64,000 nt of DNA from Roseivirga sp. UBA6052 (GCA_002427755.1 DIYO01000003.1:1-64000); one strand, 5' to 3'. Positions 6,486 to 15,734 are shown, numbered from the stretch's first letter. Translations and numbers: made by a program. Notes: a model not told the origin generated them from the letters alone.

Positions 6486-9056
6486 ATGGAAGCAAAATTT
6501 TCGAATAGAGTAAAGGAGGTGATTTCCTTAAGTCGTGAAGAGGCACTGCGTCTTGGACATGATTACATAGGCACTGAACACCTTTTGCTCGGAATGATTA
6601 GAGAAGGTGAGGGAGTAGCTGTTAGCATTTTAAAGAAGCTTGGAACTTCTCTTGAAGAATTGAGAGAGGCGATTGAACGTGCTACAAAAGGGACTGCCAA
6701 CCATAATGTAAAAAACTTAGCAAATATTCCTTTAACAAGGCAGTCTGAGAAAGTACTCAAGATTACTTATTTGGAAGCTAAAATTTTCAAAAGTCAATTG
6801 ATAGGTACTGAGCACTTGTTGCTATCTATTTTAAGAGACGAAGACAACATTGCCACGCAAATCTTAGAGAAGTTTGACGTGAATTATGAAGTAGTAAAAG
6901 AGATGTTAGAATATCAATCAGATAACCCAATTGCATCATCTGACACAGACGATCCTGATGAAGATTCAGGTAAGTTATTCGGTGGCAGTGGTTCAGGCGG
7001 AAGCGGGTCATCAGATCGCCCGGCAGGTAAAGGGTCTGAAAAGTCAAGAACTCCAGTATTGGACAACTTTGGAAGAGATTTAACAAAGTATGCCGAAGAA
7101 GGCAAGCTAGATCCAATTGTAGGAAGAGAAAAAGAGATTGAGAGAGTAGGTCAAATTCTTTCGAGAAGAAAGAAAAACAATCCAATTCTTATTGGAGAAC
7201 CTGGAGTAGGTAAGAGTGCTATTGCTGAAGGTTTAGCATTGCGCATTGTACAGAAGAAAGTTTCTAGAGTATTGTTTAATAAGAGAGTTGTAACTCTTGA
7301 TTTAGCTTCTTTAGTAGCTGGTACAAAATATAGAGGTCAATTTGAAGAGAGAATGAAAGCCGTGATGAACGAGCTTGAAAAATCTCCTGAAGTGATTCTG
7401 TTTATTGATGAGCTACATACTATAGTAGGAGCTGGTGGAGCATCTGGTTCGCTTGATGCATCTAACATGTTTAAACCAGCATTAGCCAGAGGTGAAATCC
7501 AATGTATTGGTGCGACAACTCTAGATGAGTATAGACAATACATTGAGAAGGATGGTGCCCTTGCGAGAAGATTCCAGCAAGTAATGGTTGACCCTACAAC
7601 TCCGGAAGAAACCATTGAGATTCTTAACAATATAAAGGAGAAGTACGAGGAGCATCACCACGTTAACTACACAGCAGATGCGGTGAAAGCGTGTGTTGAT
7701 CTTTCAGACAGATATATTTCTGATCGATTCCTTCCGGATAAGGCAATTGATGTATTGGATGAAGCAGGAGCCAGAGTCCACATCAATAATATTCATGTTC
7801 CTGAAGAGATCGTAAAGCTTGAAGAGTCTATTGAAGACATTAAGAAGGAAAAGAACAGGGTTGTTAAGAGTCAGAAGTACGAAGAGGCAGCTCAGTTAAG
7901 AGATAAAGAGAAGAAACTCATTGACCAACTAGACAAAGCGAAAGCTAAATGGGAAGATGAGAGCAAGTCTAAGCGTTACACAGTTGATGAAGATAATGTT
8001 GCTGAGGTAATTGCTATGATGACAGGTATTCCTACTAAGAGAGTTGCGCAGAAAGAGCAACAAAAGTTAGTAGGTATGGGAGAGCAACTGAAGGGCCGAG
8101 TGATTGGTCAAGATGAAGCAATCCAGAAATTGACTAAAGCGATTCAGAGAACCAGAGTTGGATTAAAAGATCCAACCAAACCAATTGGAACATTTGTATT
8201 CTTAGGTCCAACAGGTGTTGGTAAAACGGAATTAGCCAAAGTACTTTCTACATATCTTTTCGATAAAGAAGATTCTTTAGTGAGAATAGACATGAGTGAG
8301 TATATGGAGAAATTCTCGGTATCTCGACTGGTTGGAGCGCCTCCGGGCTATGTGGGCTATGAAGAAGGTGGACAGCTTACAGAGAAGGTGAGAAGAAAAC
8401 CTTATTCTGTCGTACTTCTAGATGAGATTGAGAAAGCTCATCCAGATGTATTTAATATTCTATTACAGGTATTGGATGATGGAATCTTAACTGATGGTTT
8501 AGGCAGAAGAGTAGATTTCAGAAATACCATCATTATCATGACTTCGAACATTGGAGTAAGAGATCTGAAAGATTTCGGTACAGGTATTGGATTCAGTACT
8601 CAGGCTAAAAGAGACAATGAAGAAGCTGTAATGAAGGACACAATTCAGAAAGCATTGAAGAAGACCTTCAGCCCTGAATTCCTTAATAGATTAGATGATG
8701 TAATTATCTTTAATTCACTCAGCAGAGAGCATATCCACCAAATCATCGATATCTCACTCAGCAAGCTTTTAGGCCGTATCGAAGCAATGGGATACAAAAT
8801 TTCATTGACCGAAAAGGCTAAAGATTTCTTATCTGAGAAGGGTTATGATCCGCAATATGGAGCAAGACCATTGAACAGAGCAATTCAGAAATATCTTGAA
8901 GATCAAGTAGCTGAAGAGATATTGAAAGGTGATATCAATGAGGGAGATACATTAATGGCAGATCATGATGGTAAATCAAGCGAGCTGTCTATTAAGATTA
9001 AGAAAAAGAGAGCTTCCAAAAAGAAAAAAGAAGAGGAAGAAGACTCCAATGAATAA
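6486..9056 (+). CDS. clpC: ATP-dependent Clp protease ATPase ClpC
   Basis: An 856-residue Hsp100 unfoldase. The N-terminal double Clp-N repeat covers about 1-145; a Gly/Ser-rich linker (about 150-190) follows; D1 has Walker A GEPGVGKS near 237 and Walker B VILFIDELH; a UVR-like coiled middle domain (QKYEEAAQLRDKEKKL, about 462-477) marks ClpC rather than ClpA or ClpB; D2 has GPTGVGKT near 573; the C-terminus is Lys/Glu-rich. It unfolds substrates for ClpP. No adaptor gene (mcsB or mecA) is adjacent. The Gly/Ser linker seems longer than in Firmicutes ClpC. A terminator follows directly. Confidence 0.95.
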   Translation: MEAKFSNRVKEVISLSREEALRLGHDYIGTEHLLLGMIREGEGVAVSILKKLGTSLEELREAIERATKGTANHNVKNLANIPLTRQSEKVLKITYLEAKIFKSQLIGTEHLLLSILRDEDNIATQILEKFDVNYEVVKEMLEYQSDNPIASSDTDDPDEDSGKLFGGSGSGGSGSSDRPAGKGSEKSRTPVLDNFGRDLTKYAEEGKLDPIVGREKEIERVGQILSRRKKNNPILIGEPGVGKSAIAEGLALRIVQKKVSRVLFNKRVVTLDLASLVAGTKYRGQFEERMKAVMNELEKSPEVILFIDELHTIVGAGGASGSLDASNMFKPALARGEIQCIGATTLDEYRQYIEKDGALARRFQQVMVDPTTPEETIEILNNIKEKYEEHHHVNYTADAVKACVDLSDRYISDRFLPDKAIDVLDEAGARVHINNIHVPEEIVKLEESIEDIKKEKNRVVKSQKYEEAAQLRDKEKKLIDQLDKAKAKWEDESKSKRYTVDEDNVAEVIAMMTGIPTKRVAQKEQQKLVGMGEQLKGRVIGQDEAIQKLTKAIQRTRVGLKDPTKPIGTFVFLGPTGVGKTELAKVLSTYLFDKEDSLVRIDMSEYMEKFSVSRLVGAPPGYVGYEEGGQLTEKVRRKPYSVVLLDEIEKAHPDVFNILLQVLDDGILTDGLGRRVDFRNTIIIMTSNIGVRDLKDFGTGIGFSTQAKRDNEEAVMKDTIQKALKKTFSPEFLNRLDDVIIFNSLSREHIHQIIDISLSKLLGRIEAMGYKISLTEKAKDFLSEKGYDPQYGARPLNRAIQKYLEDQVAEEILKGDINEGDTLMADHDGKSSELSIKIKKKRASKKKKEEEEDSNE

Positions 9057-9061
9057 AAATC

Positions 9062-9088
9062 AAAAAGCCACTTTAAGTGGCTTTTTTT
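9062..9088. terminator. Bidirectional terminator between clpC and the M20 gene
   Basis: AAAAAGCCAC, TTTAA loop, GTGGCTTTTTTT. The A-run on one side and T-run on the other let it work for both convergent genes; the stop codon of the M20 gene lies inside it. Confidence 0.8.
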
Positions 9089-10224
9089 ATGCACTCTTGA
9101 ATGACCTGCCAAAATAGGAGAGTCCCTCTTTCAATAAGTGGATCCGGAAAATCATAATATGGATCATGGAGATCTGGACAGTCTTTTCCAGAACCCAATC
9201 CGAACATAGCTCCACCAAACTTTTCCAGAAATAGGCCAAAGTCTTCCGACCAAGGGTTAGGTTTGTTCATTTCGGAATAGGGTATAGACTGAGACTCACA
9301 AGCTTTCAAAACCAGATCTAATTCTTTACTGTGGTTAATGGTAGCTCTAAATGACTCATCGATTTTAATCTCCAATTCCAATTTTTCATTAATGGCCAAT
9401 CTTTGAGCTTCTTCTATTATCGATCTTTCTAATAGGTCTAAGTCATGATTTTCAAAAGCTCTTATGGTTACCCATAATTCTCCTATGCCTGGTGAAATTC
9501 CTAAGCTCGGCTCTCCTATGTTAATATGTGTAATGGTGGCTAGGGTATCATTAGTAAATTCTATCCTTTCCAGTGAGTGGCTAATGAAATGATAAAGCTG
9601 CACTATGCTGTTTGAAGGATTAACTCCAGTATGAGGTTGACTTGCATGTGAGGTTGCACCTTTGAATTTGAGTTTAATTCCTTTAGAAGCTTGGCAAAAT
9701 GTATCTTGCTTTGATAGTACCGTACCAAGGTCTATGCCTGGTATATTATGAAGTGAAAAACAATGATCGAACTCAAGATTTGAAAATTGTGGATCATTCA
9801 GAACAGCAAGTGCTCCCTTACCTGTTTCTTCTGCAGGTTGGAATAACAGACTTACCGAGCCGGAATGGATTCCAATTCTGTTTAGAAGAATTCCAAGACC
9901 ACATAAAATACTCATATGGCCATCGTGACCGCATTTATGCGATACACCAACTTTTTTTGACCTGTATTCCAGTGTGTTTTTTTCTTGAATTGGTAAAGCA
10001 TCCAATTCTGCTCGTATAAGAATGTCAGAACCGTCTTTTGTACCATGCCAAGTAGCCAACACGCCATGACCACCAATGCCCGTTTTCAGTGAATTGGGAG
10101 AGTATCTTGAGATAAAATCTGATATGATGACTGCAGTATTCTGTTCATTACCTGAGCTCTCAGGGTTCTGATGAAGATGGTGTCTTAAACCTATTAAACT
10201 ATCAATCTCTTGGTGGTTGAGCAT
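9073..10224 (-). CDS. M20 family amidohydrolase (N-acyl amino acid hydrolase-like)
   Basis: A 383-residue M20D-type metallohydrolase. Metal and catalytic motifs are in order: RAELDALPI (about 85), CGHDGH (about 98-103), FQPAEETGKGA (about 133), SLHNIPG, and near the C-terminus SEDFG. Such enzymes (IAA-amino acid hydrolase, hippurate hydrolase) remove acyl groups from amino-acid conjugates in the cytoplasm. No signal peptide. The exact substrate is unknown. The start is the ATG at 10224, just inside the intergenic gap holding the peroxidase terminator. Confidence 0.85.
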   Translation of the reverse strand: MLNHQEIDSLIGLRHHLHQNPESSGNEQNTAVIISDFISRYSPNSLKTGIGGHGVLATWHGTKDGSDILIRAELDALPIQEKNTLEYRSKKVGVSHKCGHDGHMSILCGLGILLNRIGIHSGSVSLLFQPAEETGKGALAVLNDPQFSNLEFDHCFSLHNIPGIDLGTVLSKQDTFCQASKGIKLKFKGATSHASQPHTGVNPSNSIVQLYHFISHSLERIEFTNDTLATITHINIGEPSLGISPGIGELWVTIRAFENHDLDLLERSIIEEAQRLAINEKLELEIKIDESFRATINHSKELDLVLKACESQSIPYSEMNKPNPWSEDFGLFLEKFGGAMFGLGSGKDCPDLHDPYYDFPDPLIERGTLLFWQVIQECIKKAT

Positions 10225-10245
10225 ACTTTAATTTAGATATAAAGT

Positions 10246-10275
10246 AAAAAAGGAGTCCCGTGTGAACTCCTTTTT
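10246..10275. terminator. Terminator downstream of the dihaem peroxidase gene
   Basis: A perfect 10 bp stem AAAAAGGAGT / ACTCCTTTTT with a 9-base loop, flanked by A and T runs so it can act in either direction. It separates the peroxidase gene (stop at 10313) from the M20 gene (start 10224), both on the - strand. Confidence 0.75.
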
Positions 10276-10312
10276 CTTCAACCAAAATATATAGTATATG
10301 AACTATAGTTCT

Positions 10313-11461
10313 TTATTGTCTAACAAATGGATCAGAGAATTTAACGTCAGTCAAAAAGCTCTCATCTGTTAACGTATTCATAAAAGCTACTAGTGCATTA
10401 ACCTCGTTGTTATTGAGATTCATTCGCCTTACTGCTCCTCCTCTAACTCTTAATCTATTATCCAGATTTGGGCTGTTCTGGATTCCGTTGTTATAGAATT
10501 GCACAACTTCTCTAAGAGATGCAAACCTTCCATCATGCATGTACGGTCCTGTAACAGCAATGTTTCGCAATGAGTTCACTTTAAACTCACCTCTATCATT
10601 ATTGTTGCCTGTTACACCACCTACACCTAAATCGGTGAGTTGTGCATCTAGACCGTTATTCCTTGCTTGGTCACCACTGAATGTAGCGGTTTCATGGCAA
10701 TTAGAACATTGTGTGCGTCCGCTAAAGAATAGGTCTTTACCTAAATTCTCTAGTTCAGTAAAGTTAGGAAAATCATCGTCTTCATCACCATTTACAGCAG
10801 CTAATCCTTCATCGTATCGAGATTGATAAGAAACCATTGATCTTACAAACTGAGCAAGTGCCAGTGAAATTCTGTTAGAAGTAATATTGGCATCCCCGAA
10901 AGCATCGGAGAATAAGGGTTGATAAAAGTCTTGAGCTTGGATCTTAGTTACTAATTCATCCAATGTCAGCCCCATTTCTACTGGGTCTTGAATAGGCATG
11001 AGCACTTGATCCTCCAATGTGTTGGCACGTTCATCCCAAAAGAATCTTCCATTATCATAATATCTTGCATTTGCTAAACCCATAGAATTTCTACCGGTTT
11101 CTCCACCTTCAAAGCCTTCACTTAATCTGTCAGGATCAGAGAAGCCATTCTCTTGAATATGGCAAGAAGCACATGATTTGGTGTTGTTTGCTGATAGGCT
11201 TACATCATAAAAGAGAACGCGACCTAATGTAGCACCAGCATTTGTTACCTGATTATTGCCAGGTGTATTGTCGATCTGAGCTACTTGACCCATTCTAAAA
11301 TGATTGGGTAAGTTAGGATTCGCGTAGTTGTAAAATTCTGTCGGTAGATTCAATGCATCAGAGGTAGACTGAGTCACTGTATTATCGATATCTTCTGCAT
11401 CAGAATTGGAGCAGCTAAATGTTATCAGGGCTATTCCGAGTAATAAAATCGCTTTTTTCAT
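10313..11461 (-). CDS. Dihaem cytochrome c peroxidase/MauG-family lipoprotein
   Basis: A 382-residue exported protein with a lipoprotein signal (ALITFSCS, Cys about 17). Two c-type haem sites are visible: CASCH near residues 97-101 and CSNCH near 250-254, together with the family blocks GRVLFYDVSLS and FFWDERANTLEDQVLMPI. These place it in the bacterial cytochrome c peroxidase/MauG family, which reduces peroxide or oxidises a partner protein in the periplasm. It has the lipobox of Bacteroidota and is probably attached to a membrane. Neighbouring genes on the same strand encode an envelope stress module. Confidence 0.88.
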   Translation of the reverse strand: MKKAILLLGIALITFSCSNSDAEDIDNTVTQSTSDALNLPTEFYNYANPNLPNHFRMGQVAQIDNTPGNNQVTNAGATLGRVLFYDVSLSANNTKSCASCHIQENGFSDPDRLSEGFEGGETGRNSMGLANARYYDNGRFFWDERANTLEDQVLMPIQDPVEMGLTLDELVTKIQAQDFYQPLFSDAFGDANITSNRISLALAQFVRSMVSYQSRYDEGLAAVNGDEDDDFPNFTELENLGKDLFFSGRTQCSNCHETATFSGDQARNNGLDAQLTDLGVGGVTGNNNDRGEFKVNSLRNIAVTGPYMHDGRFASLREVVQFYNNGIQNSPNLDNRLRVRGGAVRRMNLNNNEVNALVAFMNTLTDESFLTDVKFSDPFVRQ

Positions 11462-11499
11462 TATATATTTTGTTGTGAGTAATTACCAGCTACTCTGAG

Positions 11500-12039
11500 T
11501 TACCTTCCCGGTCTGTGAGGTGGTGGCCCTCCCGGTCTTCCGTTTTTAGGTGGTAAACCACCTGGTTTAGGTCCTCTTCTTTCACCCTGCCTCAGCACAT
11601 CCTTGATTAACGAATCAAAAATTTCAGCTTGATCTTCGTTACAGACCTGTCTGATTTTGGCAAAATGATTGAAAGTTTCCCGTTCGATTTGAGACTGTAG
11701 GTCCCCTATCTCTTCGGTTAGCGATTTTACTTCAGCTTGAGATGCTTCTTCACTCCATAAGTTATGGAGTTCTCTTCTTGTTTTCCGCGAAGACTGAGTG
11801 AGCCTTTCCATATTCTGGAAGTGCTCTTCTCTTAGCTGCTCAAGCTTGGTTTTTTGTTCAGGAGTAAGTTTGAGTTCTTGTTCCAAAAAGATCATTCCTC
11901 CTTTATGAGGTCCTTTTCTCTCCTTGTGGTTCGAACCAAACCAAATGAACACCAGTAGTGCAATGTTCAGAATAGCTAACCCGATAACGGCATAGCCTAA
12001 GAACTTATTATTTCCCGTTCCACTCATATCAATAGTCAT
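11500..12039 (-). CDS. Membrane-anchored Spy/CpxP-like protein
   Basis: A 179-residue protein: one transmembrane helix at about residues 13-33 (LGYAVIGLAILNIALLVFIWF), then a long helical region starting with LEQELKLTPEQKTKLEQLREEHF, which contains the LTxxQ-type motif of the Spy/CpxP/zinc-resistance-associated family, and a Pro/Gly/Arg-rich tail (about 155-179). These proteins sense or chaperone periplasmic stress. It overlaps the anti-sigma gene by 11 bases, so it is translated with the sigma/anti-sigma pair and is probably part of that circuit. Confidence 0.72.
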   Translation of the reverse strand: MTIDMSGTGNNKFLGYAVIGLAILNIALLVFIWFGSNHKERKGPHKGGMIFLEQELKLTPEQKTKLEQLREEHFQNMERLTQSSRKTRRELHNLWSEEASQAEVKSLTEEIGDLQSQIERETFNHFAKIRQVCNEDQAEIFDSLIKDVLRQGERRGPKPGGLPPKNGRPGGPPPHRPGR

Positions 12040-12361
12040 TTAAGTATTGATAATCATCCGATCCAGAGAAATACTCTTGCTTCAACGAGTCGATGTTCGT
12101 TTCAGTCATCTCGGTTGAACTATCTGATTGAGACATAAGGAATAAGGTGCTCACATTAAGAATCATAAATACACTTAACACAGCCATTGAAACTCTTAGG
12201 TTCGCAATCCACCATAAAGGGGTTTGATCAGCAACTAATTGTTGTTCCATTCTCGCTTCTAAACGAGTATAAAAGAAGTCAGGAGCCTTTGCTTGAGCTA
12301 AGTTGTCGATGCTGCTCAATGCTTGCTCTACTTCTTTTTTAATGTGCCGGTTAGAATCCAT
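12029..12361 (-). CDS. Putative membrane anti-sigma factor
   Basis: A 110-residue protein from ATG 12361, which has a purine-rich AAAGGAGAATT directly before it, a rare Shine-Dalgarno-like signal for this genome; a longer TTG start at 12397 is less likely. A helical N-terminal cytoplasmic part (VEQALSSIDNLAQAKAPDFFYTRLEARM) is followed by one membrane helix (about 55-78, LRVSMAVLSVFMILNVSTLFL) and a short acidic periplasmic tail. Position between an ECF sigma gene and a Spy-like gene, and the one-TM layout, are typical of anti-sigma factors. The HCC zinc motif is absent. Function is inferred from context. Confidence 0.65.
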   Translation of the reverse strand: MDSNRHIKKEVEQALSSIDNLAQAKAPDFFYTRLEARMEQQLVADQTPLWWIANLRVSMAVLSVFMILNVSTLFLMSQSDSSTEMTETNIDSLKQEYFSGSDDYQYLNDY

Positions 12362-12409
12362 AATTCTCCTTTCCTTTTCTTTTGATGCATTGCTCAAGAA
12401 ATACTTGCG

Positions 12410-12988
12410 CTATGCCTTTAAATTTTTTTCATAATAATTTTCCAGCAGCTTCTGGAGGTTCTTCCTTGCTCTAAACATTAGCGACTCAATGGATGAGAGA
12501 CTCATCTCTAAAACTTCACCAACCTCTTGATAAGACAGGCCTTCTACCTTCACTAGAGTAAAAGCAGCTCTTTGATTATCCGGTAAAAGATTGATGGCTG
12601 AAAAAAGTGCTTGTGCGTGTTCTTTTTGTTCGAGTTGAATACCCGGGTGAACAAAAGTGGCCGGTTGAATTTCGTCTTCATCTTTGGAGCCACCAATAGA
12701 TTTCAAAAACGCGAAACGTTTCTTTGCCTTTAACTTTCTTATTCTTTCTAAAGATTTAGTGGTTGCTACCCTATAAAGCCAAGTAGAGAGTTTTGCATCG
12801 CCTCTAAATGAATCGATCGATTTGTATACTTCTATAAATACATCTTGTGCTATTTCTTCTGCTTCTTCAGGATTTTGAAGAAGGCTTAGGCAGGTGTTAT
12901 ATACCTTATCTTGATAGAGCTCAACAAGGGTTTTAAAAGCCGTTTGTGACTTTTCTTGTAATGATGATATCAATTCCTGCTCAGTCAA
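12410..12988 (-). CDS. ECF RNA polymerase sigma factor
   Basis: A 192-residue sigma-70 family protein. Region 2 (about 25-90) includes NPEEAEEIAQDVFIEVYKSI and FRGDAKLSTWLYRVATTKSL; region 4 (about 130-185) includes LPDNQRAAFTLVKVEGLSYQEVGEVLEMSLSS in pieces, the HTH that reads the -35 element. No ATG precedes the conserved region; the best start is TTG at 12988. It heads an operon with the anti-sigma and Spy-like genes, suggesting an envelope-stress regulon. Confidence 0.9.
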   Translation of the reverse strand: MTEQELISSLQEKSQTAFKTLVELYQDKVYNTCLSLLQNPEEAEEIAQDVFIEVYKSIDSFRGDAKLSTWLYRVATTKSLERIRKLKAKKRFAFLKSIGGSKDEDEIQPATFVHPGIQLEQKEHAQALFSAINLLPDNQRAAFTLVKVEGLSYQEVGEVLEMSLSSIESLMFRARKNLQKLLENYYEKNLKA

Positions 12989-13004
12989 GCTATTTTGGTC
13001 GAAA

Positions 13005-13038
13005 TAAAAAATGGGGTCAGCTGCTCACAACCGACCCT
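13005..13038 (-). terminator. Terminator of the upstream Spy-like gene
   Basis: On the - strand GGGTC (from 13037) then GTTG-tgag-CAGC then GACCC (to 13014), followed by CATTTTTTATTT. It sits just ahead of the sigma gene start, so the first Spy-like gene is a separate transcript. Confidence 0.65.
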
Positions 13039-13084
13039 AATGATTGTATCGTTTACATTAAGATACTGCCTAGAAAGGAATACC

Positions 13085-13573
13085 CTACCCCCTGCGGTGA
13101 GCTTTTCTTGGCGCTTGAGCTAGTTGCTTGTTAAAGGCAACCAACTGCTCTTCTGTTAGGATACTCTTTACCTTCTGAATTTGTGAAACCTGTAGTTTTT
13201 TAAGCTCTGTTTTAATAGATCCAATCTCATCAATCAGATTTTCTACCGCACCTTGATCGAATTGTTCACTTGTAGTTAAGGTAGTCAATTGCGCTTCTTT
13301 TTCACCAATTTGATTTTCAAGCGGAAGTGCAATTTTATCTGCCTCAACTTTCCAGCTGTGTAATTGCTCCTTTTGCTCTTCGGTTAAATTTGGGATATGA
13401 GGTCTTCTGTGCTTCCCATGCGACATTCCCTTTTCACCTCTTTCCTGTTCCATTTGAGGAGGGTGATTTTCTCCACCACCTCGTCTCATTTGTTGAGCAC
13501 TTAAAGAGACAGATATAAATAACATGGCTACAATGAATGAATAGCTTACTTTTCTTGATTTTAGATTTTTCAT
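13085..13573 (-). CDS. Periplasmic Spy-like protein
   Basis: A 162-residue protein with a cleavable signal peptide (about 1-26, VSLSAQQ), a Met/Arg/Gly/His-rich stretch (RRGGGENHPP, SHGKHRRPHIP) that may bind metal, and then a long helical part beginning NLTEEQKEQLHSWK with the LTxxQ-like motif and repeated near the end as SILTEEQLVAFNKQ. This matches the Spy/CpxP family of periplasmic chaperones and metal or stress sensors. It is separated from the sigma operon by a terminator, and is a plausible target of that sigma factor. Confidence 0.75.
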   Translation of the reverse strand: MKNLKSRKVSYSFIVAMLFISVSLSAQQMRRGGGENHPPQMEQERGEKGMSHGKHRRPHIPNLTEEQKEQLHSWKVEADKIALPLENQIGEKEAQLTTLTTSEQFDQGAVENLIDEIGSIKTELKKLQVSQIQKVKSILTEEQLVAFNKQLAQAPRKAHRRG

Positions 13574-13700
13574 GATACTAGAATTTATTGTTCTTAATTG
13601 ACTAGTTAGATGAAGGTGAGATGGAATTACTTGCGGAAGAATATGTTAAAGGGTGTTAAAGATTAAATACTGATTAAATTGCAGGAAATAGAGATAAAAG

Positions 13701-14258
13701 ATGGCCAGAACTCCTTCTAACATGCTTCCATTGGGTACCCAAGCACCCGATTTTAATTTACCCGATACGGTTAGTAATCAGAACCTCAGTCTGTCTGATC
13801 TAAAAGGAGAGAAGGGTACTTTGGTGATGTTTATCTGTAACCACTGTCCCTTTGTAAAGCATGTAGATCGAGGCATAGTGGATTTGGCTACCGAATACCA
13901 ATCTCAAGGAATCAGTTTTGTAGCCATTAGCTCTAACGATGTAGAAAATTACCCTCAGGATGCACCTGATCTGATGAAAGTTGAAGCCGAAAAAGTAGGC
14001 TATGACTTTCCTTATCTGTATGACGAATCACAAGAGGTAGCTAAAGCCTACGATGCAGCCTGTACACCAGACTTTTATTTATTCGATAAAGATTTAAAGT
14101 GCGCATATAGAGGTCAAATGGATGGTTCAAGACCAGGGAATGACATACCAGTTACGGGTCAAGACCTTAGAATGGCAATGGATTCGTTGATTACCGGAAA
14201 AGAGGTTTCTGATGTTCAAATTCCAAGCTTAGGCTGTGGAATTAAGTGGAAGGCTTAA
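13701..14258 (+). CDS. Thioredoxin-fold redoxin (AhpC/TSA family)
   Basis: A 185-residue thioredoxin-like protein without signal peptide. The N-terminal block LGTQAPDFNLPD is typical of peroxiredoxin-like redoxins; the active-site region is ICNHCPFVKHVDRG with CxxC at about residues 46-49, a pattern of a common uncharacterised redoxin group. It later has CTPDFYLFDKDLKCAYRGQMD. Probably a cytoplasmic thiol oxidoreductase. It is convergent with, and overlaps by 4 bases, the YpdA-like reductase gene, another thiol-redox gene. Confidence 0.85.
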   Translation: MARTPSNMLPLGTQAPDFNLPDTVSNQNLSLSDLKGEKGTLVMFICNHCPFVKHVDRGIVDLATEYQSQGISFVAISSNDVENYPQDAPDLMKVEAEKVGYDFPYLYDESQEVAKAYDAACTPDFYLFDKDLKCAYRGQMDGSRPGNDIPVTGQDLRMAMDSLITGKEVSDVQIPSLGCGIKWKA

Positions 14259-15250
14259 TTAGCCAATACCGCTTTTCTTTCCTTAATCGTATCGATGATC
14301 ATATTCGAGTGTACTCTGGTATTTTCAATAAAGAGTTTACTCGTTTGTAGGCCTGAATTAATTACACCTGCAACAAAAACACCTTTAACTGGAGTTTCTA
14401 ATGTCTCACTATCATGAATTGGCGTTTTATGTTCATCCTTACCAATATGAAGTCCTAGATTTTCGAATAGAGCATAATTGGGTTTGTATCCTGTCATGGC
14501 AAGTACAAAGTCATTTTCTAAGGTTACCTTTCCATTAGGCGTATTGAGCACTACTTCATTTACTCGAATCTCATCTACTGTTGTATCGAAATAGGCATTA
14601 ATCGATCCTTCTTTGATTCTGTTTTCAATATTCGGTCTAATCCAATACTTAACTTTCGGATAGATTTCTGATTCTCGAATGGCCATGGTTACTTCAGCAC
14701 CTTTGTAGTAAGTTTCCAAGGCTACATCGCATGCTGAATTAGCTGCACCGATTACCAATACCTTCTGCCCCACATAAGGATGAGGATCATCATAGAAGTG
14801 CTTTACTTTAGGTAGATTTTCTCCGGGGATATTAAGTAATCTTGGCGTATCGTAGAATCCTGTTGAAACAATGATGTTTTCAGCTTGAAATTTTCCTTTA
14901 GAAGTCTTGAGCTTATGAACTCCTGCATCACTCTTCATTTCGAGAACTTCAGTATAGAGACTCACATTTAGGTCCCAAGAATCTTTAACTCTCCTAAAAT
15001 ACTCTAAGGCTTCCTTTCTAGTAGGTTTATCACTATGCGCAATGAATGGAACGTCTCCAATCTCTAATAGATTAGAAGTAGAAAAGAATGTCATATTAGT
15101 GGGGAAATTATAGATGGAATTAACCAATACCCCTTTTTCTAATATGATATAGCTTAAACCTGCCTTTTTGGCTTCAACTGCACAATTGAGCCCTATAGGC
15201 CCACCTCCAATAATGATTAAATCGTAAGTCAATGTTCTTGATTTATGCAT
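14255..15250 (-). CDS. YpdA-family thiol-disulfide reductase (putative bacillithiol disulfide reductase)
   Basis: A 331-residue FAD/NADPH enzyme. The FAD motif YDLIIIGGGPIGLNCAVEA is at the N-terminus (about 9-27) and the NADPH motif VLVIGAANSACDVALE near 163-178; the FYDTPRLLNIPGE and GVFVAGVINSG segments fit the YpdA/Bdr family. It lacks the CxxC of thioredoxin reductase, as expected for YpdA. Known members reduce bacillithiol disulfide, and some Bacteroidota make bacillithiol; whether this one does is not shown here. It follows the DoxX gene on the same strand. Confidence 0.85.
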   Translation of the reverse strand: MHKSRTLTYDLIIIGGGPIGLNCAVEAKKAGLSYIILEKGVLVNSIYNFPTNMTFFSTSNLLEIGDVPFIAHSDKPTRKEALEYFRRVKDSWDLNVSLYTEVLEMKSDAGVHKLKTSKGKFQAENIIVSTGFYDTPRLLNIPGENLPKVKHFYDDPHPYVGQKVLVIGAANSACDVALETYYKGAEVTMAIRESEIYPKVKYWIRPNIENRIKEGSINAYFDTTVDEIRVNEVVLNTPNGKVTLENDFVLAMTGYKPNYALFENLGLHIGKDEHKTPIHDSETLETPVKGVFVAGVINSGLQTSKLFIENTRVHSNMIIDTIKERKAVLAN

Positions 15251-15281
15251 AAAAATAAATCAAAATGAGACTCATTAGTTC

Positions 15282-15734
15282 CTAAACTGCTGAATTATTG
15301 TGAGTTCTCTCGCTCTTTCTAGCGTAAAGCAATACAAATGCGGCTGCAATAATTACAAAGTTCTTAATAATGTATTGGCCCTCAATAGTAAGCTGAAACG
15401 GAAAGCTTTTAAAGGTTACTTCAGGGAGTACGAATAAAGGTAGAATGGTGCAGGCCATATGAAAGATCAGCAACCAAAAAGTAAACCTAAATTCTTTGGT
15501 TAGAAATAAAAGAACGCCTAATCCTACTTCGAGGCTAGCTAAAAGTTTAATGCTTATGGCGGGCTTTAATAACCCAAAAGAAAGGATGCTAATGGTGTCA
15601 GTAGCTAATTGCTCGGCTGGGCTTACACCCGGAAAAAACTTGAGCATCCCGAACCATACGAAAAGTAAACCAATGCTGTATCTGAGCAGTATGAATTGGT
15701 TTTTTGCAATGAATAAATTGAGTCTTCTCCCCAT
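15282..15734 (-). CDS. DoxX/DUF417-like membrane protein
   Basis: A 150-residue protein with four predicted transmembrane helices (about 15-35, 60-80, 85-105, 118-138). The first, ILLRYSIGLLFVWFGMLKFFPG, is characteristic of the DoxX/YkgB (DUF417) superfamily; a conserved acidic residue occurs in SLEVGLGVLLFL. DoxX-like proteins are associated with redox stress. It lies between tetR and the YpdA gene, supporting a redox or detoxification operon. Confidence 0.75.
   Translation of the reverse strand: MGRRLNLFIAKNQFILLRYSIGLLFVWFGMLKFFPGVSPAEQLATDTISILSFGLLKPAISIKLLASLEVGLGVLLFLTKEFRFTFWLLIFHMACTILPLFVLPEVTFKSFPFQLTIEGQYIIKNFVIIAAAFVLLYARKSERTHNNSAV

Noticed and set aside
6826..7185. 119-codon frame opposite clpC
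   Set aside because: Antisense shadow of the clpC coding frame with no recognisable features.
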